From: CAZMNF01 sp964567595
GTDB taxonomy: Bacteria > Bipolaricaulota > Bipolaricaulia > RBG-16-55-9
Assembly: GCA_964567595.1 (NCBI GenBank)
Contig: CAZMNF010000067.1
Location: forward strand, 1 to 6,570
DNA length: 6,570 bases
Direction: 5' to 3'
Below are positions 1-6,508 of the stretch, piece by piece; position 1 is the stretch's first letter, and each line of letters opens with the position of its first letter. The notes under the pieces were generated by a model, which saw nothing but the letters and a program-made list of their open reading frames with translations, was not told where the DNA came from and searched no databases. A program made the translations under genes and the position numbers.

Positions 1-110
1 ACTGCTCGTCGCGATCGTTTGCACGGTCCAACGCTCGTCGCCGACGGGCTGATCCGGGAGATCCGGAACGCTGTCACACGTCGCTGTCTTCGCTCGCGAG
101 GCCGACGCTA

Positions 111-111
<1 letters not shown>
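1..111 (+). CDS. Possible C-terminal end of an upstream gene (partial, unrecognised)
   Basis: Reading frame 1 is open from the window edge to a TAA at 109-111. The last A of that stop is also the first base of the dehydrogenase ATG (TAATG), an arrangement typical of translationally coupled genes. The 36 visible residues are rich in Arg and basic near the end (…TRRCLRSRGRR) and match no family I recognise. Third-position GC is only moderately high, so coding is not assured. The dehydrogenase frame is also open back to base 3 but has no start codon there. The stop-start overlap is the only real support; this could be a chance open frame. Confidence 0.25.
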
Positions 112-932
<821 letters not shown>

Positions 933-1126
933 TCGGACGGGCATCCGGGCGACGACGTCTCGGTCTCAGCGCGGCCTCAGGACGTCTCCAACGCCGCGTT
1001 CGGGGTCTGCAGACTGGCCGGCAACGGTGAGCGGCCATGGAGGCATTGATCGATTCGACGGTTGACGTTGCGTGGCCAGTGGCGGCGGACAGCGTGTGCC
1101 ATTTAGGATGGCCATGATCTGCGACA
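933..1126 (+). other. Intergenic region with a possible 26-codon leader ORF
   Basis: This gap holds an 8-bp direct repeat GACGTCTC (954-961 and 981-988), a perfect 10-bp palindrome (1005-1014) and a short ORF at 1037-1117. The short ORF begins with ATG, has GGTGAG at 1026-1031 six bases ahead, and is in the same frame as the exchanger gene, ending at TGA 1115-1117 just before the exchanger's TTG. Its peptide has no membrane-like stretch. I see no strong terminator after the dehydrogenase. The short ORF may be a leader peptide or chance. Confidence 0.3.
1005..1014. promoter_or_regulatory. Perfect 10-bp palindrome GTCTGCAGAC
   Basis: GTCTGCAGAC is followed directly by TGGC. It lies about 110 bases before the exchanger start. 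A near copy with one extra T, GTCTGCTAGACTGGC, lies about 80 bases before the membrane-protein gene at 2777. The resemblance suggests a shared promoter element or operator. A 10-bp palindrome by itself can easily occur by chance. Confidence 0.25.
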
Positions 1127-2134
1127 TTGATCGGATTGATCGCCATCGGGTTGGTCTCCGCCGTCGTCGTCTGGGTTGGAGGCACGAGCCTCGAACGAGC
1201 TGCCGACCGACTCGCCGCCTACTACGCGCTCCCGCCCGTCGTTCAGGGGGCGATCATCGTCGCCGTCGGTTCGAGCATGCCCGAACTCCTGACCGCGGTG
1301 CTCGCGCCCTTGTTGCATGGGGAGTTCGAGCTCGGCGTGTCCGTCATCGTCGGGTCCGCGGTTTTCAACATTCTCGTCATTCCCGCCGTCGCGGCGTTCG
1401 CCACCGAGGGCTCGCTGGGTGCCACGCCCAATCTCGTCTACAAGGAAGCCCAATTCTATCTTCTTGCCGTCAGTGTCTTCATCCTCACGCTCTCGCTTGC
1501 CGTCATCTACAACCCCGTGTCGGCCGAGTTCGGCGTCGGCGGCAACGTGACCCGTGGCCTCGCGCTCGTGCCGATCGCCGTCTACGGCCTCTACATCTTC
1601 CTCCAGTACGCCGACGCCGCGGATCACGGTGGTGACCGCGCCGAGGACGTCGCTGTCGGGCGCCAGTGGCTGTTGCTCGTCGGCGGGTTCGCCCTCATAT
1701 CCGTCGGCGTTGAAGGCCTGCTGCGGTTCGCCATCGGTCTCGGCGACGCGCTCGGCACCGAGAGCTTCATCTGGGGGCTGACCGCGATCGCCCTTGCGAC
1801 GAGCCTGCCCGACGCCGTCGTCAGCGTCTCCTCGGCACGGCGACAGAACGACGTGACGAGCGTGGCCAACGTCTTCGGCAGCAACGTCTTCGATCTCCTC
1901 GTGGCGGTTCCCGCCGGCGTCCTCGTTGCGGGGTCGACCTTCATCAGCTTCTCCCGGGCCGTGCCGCTTCTGGCGTACCTTGTGATCTCGACGGTTGTTC
2001 TCTTCACCCTCATGCGGACGCGGTTTGAGATCTCCCGGCGGGAAGCCACGGTGTTGCTGATCACCTACGCCGTCTTCCTCGTCTGGGTCGTCGCCGAGTC
2101 CTTCGGCCTATTGGGGTTGCTCGGCGCAACGTGA
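1127..2134 (+). CDS. CaCA-superfamily sodium/calcium (possibly K+-dependent) exchanger
   Basis: A 335-residue inner-membrane antiporter with about ten helices and the inverted duplication of the CaCA superfamily. Members typically exchange Na+ or H+ for Ca2+. Alpha repeat 1 spans about 43-90, with GSSMPE (48-53) and VGSAVFN (75-81). Alpha repeat 2 spans about 218-265, with ATSLPD (224-229) and GSNVFD (251-256). A hydrophilic loop (161-178) joins the halves. Likely ion ligands are Glu53, Ser77, Asn81, Asp229, Ser252 and Asp256; the Glu/Asp pairing resembles NCKX-type exchangers more than Glu/Glu NCX types. The start is TTG1127: an in-frame TGA at 1115-1117 excludes anything further upstream, and the length from this Met to the first conserved segment equals that of E. 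coli YrbG as I recall it. No good Shine-Dalgarno site is seen, so TTG1136 or TTG1151 remain possible. Confidence 0.9.
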   Translation: MIGLIAIGLVSAVVVWVGGTSLERAADRLAAYYALPPVVQGAIIVAVGSSMPELLTAVLAPLLHGEFELGVSVIVGSAVFNILVIPAVAAFATEGSLGATPNLVYKEAQFYLLAVSVFILTLSLAVIYNPVSAEFGVGGNVTRGLALVPIAVYGLYIFLQYADAADHGGDRAEDVAVGRQWLLLVGGFALISVGVEGLLRFAIGLGDALGTESFIWGLTAIALATSLPDAVVSVSSARRQNDVTSVANVFGSNVFDLLVAVPAGVLVAGSTFISFSRAVPLLAYLVISTVVLFTLMRTRFEISRREATVLLITYAVFLVWVVAESFGLLGLLGAT

Positions 2135-2273
2135 TGGCCACAAGCCCCCCCCGAGTCGTCCCTGGACAACCTCGGGACACGCTGTCGTTCTCGGAAGCGC
2201 GAGGCCATGGGCCACAGCGTGCGTCAAGCGTCTGTGGTGTCCAACCGCGGCTCAGGCGTTAACATGGCGCCCG

Positions 2274-2558
2274 ATGAAAAAGCCGCTGGCCAAACTGCTT
2301 GGGGGACGCTTGAAGCGCGAGCTTCGGGTGCATCGCCGAGCCATCCGCGATCCGCGCACGCCCAAGCTCGCTAAGCTGCTGCTGGCGATCGCGGTCGGCT
2401 ATCTCCTGCTCCCGTTCGACCTCGTCCCGGATTGGATTCCCGTGCTCGGGCAGTTGGACGACGTCGTGGTGCTTGTCGGTCTGTTCCTGCCCGCCCGCCG
2501 GCTTATCCCGAACGAGGTCCTCGAGGAGAACCGCGCGAGGGCTCAGGCGGATGCCTAG
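2274..2558 (+). CDS. DUF1232 / YkvA-type small protein
   Basis: A 94-residue protein carrying the DUF1232 (YkvA) signature, PFDLVPDWIPVLGQLDD at 47-63. A basic N-terminal region (about 1-34) leads into a hydrophobic segment (35-48), the acidic signature and a second hydrophobic stretch (64-72), so membrane association is likely. The biochemical role of the family is unknown; small stand-alone members of this size are common. ATG2274 is chosen because the ATG at 2264 is in another frame and stops soon. No Shine-Dalgarno site is visible before it. The gene stands alone, with 139 bases before it and 218 after. The family call is good; no function can be assigned. Confidence 0.85.
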   Translation: MKKPLAKLLGGRLKRELRVHRRAIRDPRTPKLAKLLLAIAVGYLLLPFDLVPDWIPVLGQLDDVVVLVGLFLPARRLIPNEVLEENRARAQADA

Positions 2559-2641
2559 GGCAGCCGCCCCATGGCCCAGTTGGCTTTCCGTCGACGGTCG
2601 TGGATCGGCCGCGGCACCTCGAGGACGAGCGGTCACACCCA

Positions 2642-2656
2642 AACGCGGACCGCGTT
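2642..2656. promoter_or_regulatory. Perfect 15-bp palindrome, possible operator
   Basis: AACGCGG-A-CCGCGTT is a perfect 7+7 inverted repeat with a single central base. It lies in the gap before the membrane-protein gene, roughly 25 bases upstream of the candidate promoter at 2680-2696. The one-base centre makes a hairpin unlikely, so a dimeric repressor or activator site is the better guess. No regulator gene is in the window to pair it with. Confidence 0.3.
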
Positions 2657-2679
2657 GGCTGCGTCGTGGAGCGGCCCAT

Positions 2680-2696
2680 TTGACGTCTGCTAGACT
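2680..2696 (+). promoter_or_regulatory. Candidate extended -10 promoter
   Basis: TGCTAGACT (2688-2696) fits the extended -10 pattern TGnTAnnnT of a housekeeping sigma factor. Transcription would start near 2703 and give a leader of about 74 bases before TTG2777. A TTGACG at 2680-2685 is too close (5-base spacer) to serve as its -35. The -10 core lies inside the imperfect palindrome GTCTGCTAGAC. Assigned by pattern only. Confidence 0.3.
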
Positions 2697-2760
2697 GGCT
2701 ATCGTCGGCGCAAACAGCCTGGGAGAGGCCCTAACTGGGTCCCCGTTGAGAGGCATTTGA

Positions 2761-2766
2761 AAGGAG
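2761..2766 (+). promoter_or_regulatory. Strong Shine-Dalgarno site AAGGAG for the 2777 gene
   Basis: AAGGAG (in the wider AAAGGAGTGA) ends ten bases before TTG2777. No ATG or GTG in the same frame lies at usable distance, so this site decides the TTG start. It is the best ribosome-binding site in the window. Confidence 0.7.
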
Positions 2767-2776
2767 TGACAAGCCC

Positions 2777-3262
2777 TTGTCCGCAGCCCATTGGCATCTG
2801 TTGCTCAACCACGTCCCCGTGTTGGGGACGATCTTCGGCACGCTGTTGCTGATTGCGGCGATGATCCTGCGCAATGGGACGTTGGTCCGCACGAGCTTGA
2901 CGGTGTTCGTCGTCGCCGCGGTCGTCACCGTTCCCGTCTATCTGACCGGCGGGGGCGCCGAAGAGGCCATCGAAGGCGGGCCCGGCGTCTCGGCCGAGTC
3001 GTTGATGGTCCAGCACGCGAGGTTTGGCTTGATCGCTTCCATCGCGGTGGCCGTTCTCGGGCTGTTGTCGTTGGTGGCCATGGGGAGCGCGCGCGGCAAG
3101 TCGGCGATCCCACGCTGGATCGGCCCGAGCGTCCTCATCGTTGCGCTGGCCGTGAGCGGGCTGTTCGCTTGGACGGCCACCCTGGGCGGCCAGATCAATC
3201 ACCCCGAGATTCGAGGCGAGGCGATCGTGGAATCTCCTGAACAGGGCGAGGACGAAGAGTAA
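2777..3262 (+). CDS. Four-helix membrane protein, conserved family of unknown function
   Basis: A 161-residue integral membrane protein with four predicted helices (about 8-31, 38-57, 80-102 and 116-138) and an acidic C-terminal tail ending EQGEDEE. From memory it resembles a widespread uncharacterised bacterial family with an N-terminal HxHLxxNHxPV motif, a YLTG..AEE segment after helix 2 and a closing LGGQIxHPEIR. Here these are His5, His7 and His12, YLTG 55-58 with Glu62/Glu63, His80 at the start of helix 3, and LGGQINHPEIR 136-146 with His142. Histidines near helix ends would suit a metal or haem ligand role, but that is inference. TTG2777 is supported by the AAGGAG site. The gene is convergent with the c-di-GMP gene, 42 bases away. 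No function can be given. Confidence 0.85.
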   Translation: MSAAHWHLLLNHVPVLGTIFGTLLLIAAMILRNGTLVRTSLTVFVVAAVVTVPVYLTGGGAEEAIEGGPGVSAESLMVQHARFGLIASIAVAVLGLLSLVAMGSARGKSAIPRWIGPSVLIVALAVSGLFAWTATLGGQINHPEIRGEAIVESPEQGEDEE

Positions 3263-3285
3263 GGGGCGCGCCTCCTCGCGGGATG

Positions 3286-3298
3286 GCCTCTCGGAGGC
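3286..3298. terminator. Short hairpin between convergent genes, weak terminator candidate
   Basis: GCCTC-TCG-GAGGC forms a 5-bp stem with a 3-base loop in the 42-base gap between two convergent genes. An alternative pairing uses GCCTCC at 3270-3275 with GGAGGC at 3293-3298. Neither is followed by a T tract on either strand. The position suits a bidirectional terminator, but the structure is weak. Confidence 0.25.
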
Positions 3299-3304
3299 AA
3301 GCGC

Positions 3305-6292
3305 TCAGTTTCGTGCTTGGCTTTTCCGGCGCTTGCGCCGATACATCCAGCGATCGGCCTCTTCAAGGACGGCCTCGAAGCTATCCCCGTCGTCGGGCGA
3401 CCAGGTTGAGACGCCGACGCTGACCGAGACTTCCTCCGGCAAGCCAAGGTCGGCCTGCGCCAGTTGGTGATGTATCCGTGTCGCGGCTCGCTCCGCGTCC
3501 TTACGATCGATCTGTGGCATCAGAATGAGAAACTCATCGCCGCCGTAGCGCACAATGGTGTCGGCCTCGCGTGCGTGGGTTTGGAACAGCTGGGCCGCCT
3601 CGCGCAGCACGCGATCGCCCTCCAAATGCCCGAAGCGATCGTTGATCGTGTGGAAGTGATCGAAGTCGATCATCAACATCGAGATCGGGTAACGGAGACG
3701 CTCGGCGCGAGCCCGCTCGGTCGCCACGTATTCGGCGAAGTAGTGACGGTTATGGCTGCCCGTCAGCGGATCGCGAGTGGCCTGTTGTTGGAGCCGTTCG
3801 CGGTCGCGTGCCCGCTTCAACGCTGCGGTGATTTCGGGAATCAACGGTTCAATGCTGGCGGCGTCCGCCCGGGTAAAGACGCCTTCTTCCTCCAAACGGT
3901 TGATGTTGAGAAAAGCCATCAACTCGTCCTCCTCCGGATCACGGATCGGGATGCATAAGGTGGATCCAGGAGTCGAGATTCCGCTTTCCTCCGCAGGGCG
4001 GCGCAGAACCGGCGAAGCGTATTGATCGGAGCTTGTCAGGATGGTGGGCTCGGCCTCGTGCAGCACGCGCAGCAGCTCGTCGCGCTCATAGCTGAGGCGC
4101 TCGAGCTCGCTCGCCTGGTCTCGATTGGCGACCACGCGGAACTCGAAGCGGTCTGAGGCTTTCTCGTAGAACAGGACATTGCCGGCATCGGCTTTCGGGT
4201 GGAGATAGGCGATGGCTTGCTCAAGCACCCGGCGGAGCAGATCGTCCAGATCCTCAGCCGCATTCAACCGTTGGAGGAAGCGGTTCGTCCAAGCTTGGGT
4301 CTGCCGGTGCCGAATGTTGCTGATGGCCATGGCCAGCTGGCGGGCCAGTGCCTGAAGCAAGTCGCGATCCTGCTGGTGGAATGCTTGCACGTCACAGCTT
4401 TCAATGTTGAGCACGCCGATCACGTGACCCTCGTCGATCACCGGCACGGCAAGTTCGGAGCAGAGGTCGGGGTGGATGGGGAGGTAGCGCTCATCTCGGC
4501 GAGCGTCTTCGACCAAGGCCGGCGTCCCATGCCGCGCGACCCAGCCCACGATGCCCTCGTGGAGGGATAGCCGTTCGCGCGCATGGTTCGAGCTCAACTC
4601 TTCGGTCGGCAGCGTGGTGGCCACGTCCTGGCTCACCAGCTGCTCGCCTTCCTTCATCAGGAAGGTGGCGTAGTGGTGTTCGAAATTCTGGGTCAGAATC
4701 TGCAGCGCCCGACGAATGATGTCGTCGGTGCTGGTCACTGTCCCGAGCGATTCGCTCAGCTGATAGATGCTTTGGAGTCGCCGTTGGTGATCCTGCAGGG
4801 CGTGGATGTTCTGCGTCTTTTCGATGGCGAGCGCCGCGAGGTTCGCGAACAGTTCGATCGGTTCAATCGCCCTTGCCGTGGGGGCTTGGCCGTCGACGGG
4901 ATCGTCCACGGAGATGAGGCCGAGCACTTGATGGCCGGGAAGCCACAACGGAATGAACAGCATGTCCTTGGCGTGCCAGTTGCCCGTTTGACGCTCCAGA
5001 TGCCCAGTGACGAAGCCCGACCGCTCCCCCCAGGGGGTGCGATCGATCGGGATGTAGTAGGATCGACTGAGCCGAAATTCCTCTTGGAAGATCCGTTTGC
5101 GCTCCTCCGGAGGCAAGGGGTTCGCCCGAAGTTGCGCTTCTTCCTCGGGGGTGAGCCCCGCCTGGGCTGAGCGCACGATGCGGACTTGTTCGATCGACTC
5201 TGGCGCAATCGGTCGATCATAGAGCCCGAGCGCAGCCCGCTGGAACGGCGTGTGTTCGGTAATGGCCGTGACGATGTCATCCAGAATGTCAGGCAGGTCC
5301 TGGCCGGCCAGGATCCGTTCGCCCAGCTCGAGGAAGCTCTCCGTCTGGCTCCAGCGGGCGAATTCGTGCTTGGCAGTCAGAGGGTCTTGGCCAGGCGAAC
5401 CGCCGCCGAACTCCGCAACGAACGCGTCCACGACGTCCGGATCGAACTGCGCGCCTGCGTTGGCTTCAAGCTCGGCGAGGGCGTCCTCGTGCGGCATGCC
5501 TTGGCTATAGGGACGATCGGTGGTCATGGCGTCGTAAGCGTCCACGACTGCCACGATCTTCGCCTCCAGGCGGATGTCATCCCCGGCTAACCCATACGGA
5601 TAGCCGCCGCCATCGATCCGTTCATGGATCTGTTCCACGATGCGGCCTACGTCCTCAAATCCCGGTTGTTCCTCCAGAAGTTCTCGGCCCCACTCGGAGT
5701 GGCGCTTCATGGTCGCCCATTCCTCGTCGCTCAACGAGCCCGGCTTCTGAATAATGTGCTGCGGCACCTTGGCCTTGCCGATGTCGTGGAAGTAGGCAGC
5801 ATATCGGATATGATACATCGTCTCCGCCATGAGCCCCATCCGATGGCCGAGCCGACTTGCCATGTGTTCGAGCCGCTTCGAATGGCCTTCCATATGCTCA
5901 TCGGCTTCGACCCGCTCCGCCAGCTCGTAGAAGCGGCGGTTGGTGGCTTCCATAGTCGCAAATGCCGGCAGAGACGAGATTTGCAGCAAGGCAACTTCCG
6001 TCGCTGCTTCAAAGTAGGCCGACCCATCCACCTCATGAGTCACGATGCAATCGCCCGGCTCGATGGCGATCTCCCGGTCGCCATCGCGGTACGTCAACTG
6101 CCCGCTCAGCAGGTAGAAGATTTCCGAGTCGTCCGTTCTGTCAGGCGGAAACACCTTCAACGGGGTGCTGGGAGGCAAGGCGTGTCGGCTGACTTCCAGG
6201 TTGTCCGACTGCGTCAGCAGTTGGGTTGCGGCTTGCCCGCGTGCCGTGCGAGCCAGGACGTCGCGTGATCGGTGGATGAAGGCCGGGTCCAT
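3305..6292 (-). CDS. Cupin–HD-GYP–GAF×3–GGDEF bifunctional c-di-GMP signalling protein
   Basis: A 995-residue, apparently soluble protein (no signal or membrane segment) containing both c-di-GMP synthase and hydrolase folds. Order: cupin-like sensor about 40-106, lacking the HxH metal motif; HD-GYP about 115-297, with His137, HDIGK 169-173, KPG, His198, HERIDGGGYP 223-232, Asp251 and RPY; GAF1 about 315-495, with the SRSYYIP and ISVDDPVDG signatures; GAF2 about 506-662, with SELAVPV and GVLNIES; GAF3 about 666-826, the most divergent; GGDEF about 838-990, with IDFDHF, IND, GH..GD and RYGGDEF (915-921). READ (908-911) is an intact RxxD inhibitory site. Oddity: the first His of HHExxDGxGYP is Ile222. 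ATG6292 is the only start before the cupin; GAAGAA lies just ahead. It ends in a basic tail. It probably adjusts c-di-GMP in response to ligands; which ones is unknown. Confidence 0.93.
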   Translation of the reverse strand: MDPAFIHRSRDVLARTARGQAATQLLTQSDNLEVSRHALPPSTPLKVFPPDRTDDSEIFYLLSGQLTYRDGDREIAIEPGDCIVTHEVDGSAYFEAATEVALLQISSLPAFATMEATNRRFYELAERVEADEHMEGHSKRLEHMASRLGHRMGLMAETMYHIRYAAYFHDIGKAKVPQHIIQKPGSLSDEEWATMKRHSEWGRELLEEQPGFEDVGRIVEQIHERIDGGGYPYGLAGDDIRLEAKIVAVVDAYDAMTTDRPYSQGMPHEDALAELEANAGAQFDPDVVDAFVAEFGGGSPGQDPLTAKHEFARWSQTESFLELGERILAGQDLPDILDDIVTAITEHTPFQRAALGLYDRPIAPESIEQVRIVRSAQAGLTPEEEAQLRANPLPPEERKRIFQEEFRLSRSYYIPIDRTPWGERSGFVTGHLERQTGNWHAKDMLFIPLWLPGHQVLGLISVDDPVDGQAPTARAIEPIELFANLAALAIEKTQNIHALQDHQRRLQSIYQLSESLGTVTSTDDIIRRALQILTQNFEHHYATFLMKEGEQLVSQDVATTLPTEELSSNHARERLSLHEGIVGWVARHGTPALVEDARRDERYLPIHPDLCSELAVPVIDEGHVIGVLNIESCDVQAFHQQDRDLLQALARQLAMAISNIRHRQTQAWTNRFLQRLNAAEDLDDLLRRVLEQAIAYLHPKADAGNVLFYEKASDRFEFRVVANRDQASELERLSYERDELLRVLHEAEPTILTSSDQYASPVLRRPAEESGISTPGSTLCIPIRDPEEDELMAFLNINRLEEEGVFTRADAASIEPLIPEITAALKRARDRERLQQQATRDPLTGSHNRHYFAEYVATERARAERLRYPISMLMIDFDHFHTINDRFGHLEGDRVLREAAQLFQTHAREADTIVRYGGDEFLILMPQIDRKDAERAATRIHHQLAQADLGLPEEVSVSVGVSTWSPDDGDSFEAVLEEADRWMYRRKRRKSQARN

Positions 6293-6308
6293 GACTTCTT
6301 CTGGCGCT

Positions 6309-6338
6309 ATCGTAGTGAACGTGCCATTGCAAGGCCAA
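6309..6338 (-). promoter_or_regulatory. Possible promoter of the c-di-GMP gene
   Basis: On the minus strand TTGGCC (6338-6333) and TACGAT (6314-6309) are separated by 18 bases, a weak -35/-10 pair. Transcription would start near 6302 and leave a leader of only about ten bases holding AGAAGAAG. The -35 lies inside the inverted repeat at 6322-6343, so a bound protein could block it. Pattern-based only. Confidence 0.25.
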
Positions 6339-6343
6339 TGGCA
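6322..6343. promoter_or_regulatory. Perfect inverted repeat TGCCATTG-N6-CAATGGCA, likely operator
   Basis: Two perfect 8-bp arms separated by six bases make a 22-bp site whose inner edge is 29 bases before the start codon of the c-di-GMP gene. The arm spacing is typical of sites bound by dimeric helix-turn-helix regulators. It overlaps the possible -35. It could instead fold as a leader hairpin if transcription starts further upstream. No candidate regulator is in the window. Confidence 0.4.
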
Positions 6344-6443
6344 TTGCCCGTCGTCCCGATTGTCAGCTAATGGGTGCGAGCTGAACGAGGCTGTTCAACT
6401 CGTTGTCCGATTATGAGTGAAGCCCGATCCCGTGTGATGACAA

Positions 6444-6472
6444 GAGGGCAGGCTCGACGTGAGCCTGCCCTC
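6444..6472 (-). terminator. Strong 12-bp hairpin, probable terminator of the gene ending at 6509
   Basis: GAGGGCAGGCTC pairs perfectly with GAGCCTGCCCTC around the 5-base loop GACGT. The hairpin begins 36 bases after the TAA of the partial minus-strand gene. The sequence following it on that strand (TTGTCATC) is only mildly T-rich, so this is not a textbook intrinsic terminator. Strand assignment rests on its position after that gene and before the c-di-GMP gene's leader. Confidence 0.55.
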
Positions 6473-6508
6473 CGCTGAAATACCCGCTTGCTCCAGAGAC
6501 GATGATGA

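Noticed and set aside
1103..1627. 174-codon minus-strand frame opposite the exchanger
   Set aside because: Low-complexity, charged, motif-free translation antisense to the alpha-1 repeat region.
1072..1635. 187-codon plus-strand frame overlapping the exchanger start
   Set aside because: Extremely Arg-rich translation typical of a shifted frame of a GC-rich gene. I also tested whether its ATG1108/ATG1114 could supply the exchanger N-terminus through a frameshift; the resulting residues are not membrane-like.
2145..2152. Run of eight C in the gap after the exchanger
   Set aside because: It is noncoding, so length variation would not alter a protein; probably ordinary composition, or at most a sequencing-sensitive homopolymer.
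2178..2221. Inverted repeat CACGCTGT…ACAGCGTG after the exchanger as a terminator
   Set aside because: The 28-base loop is long, the inner pairing is only about 4 bp and no T tract follows; too weak to list.
2259..2756. 165-codon minus-strand frame over DUF1232 and the following gap
   Set aside because: No motif and it covers a recognisable DUF1232 gene; no ribosome site or conserved start seen.
3464..6268. A row of long plus-strand open frames (164, 123, 195, 134 and 214 codons) opposite the c-di-GMP gene
   Set aside because: They lie antisense to a gene with unmistakable conserved domains, show no recognisable motifs, and long antisense frames are expected in GC-rich coding DNA.
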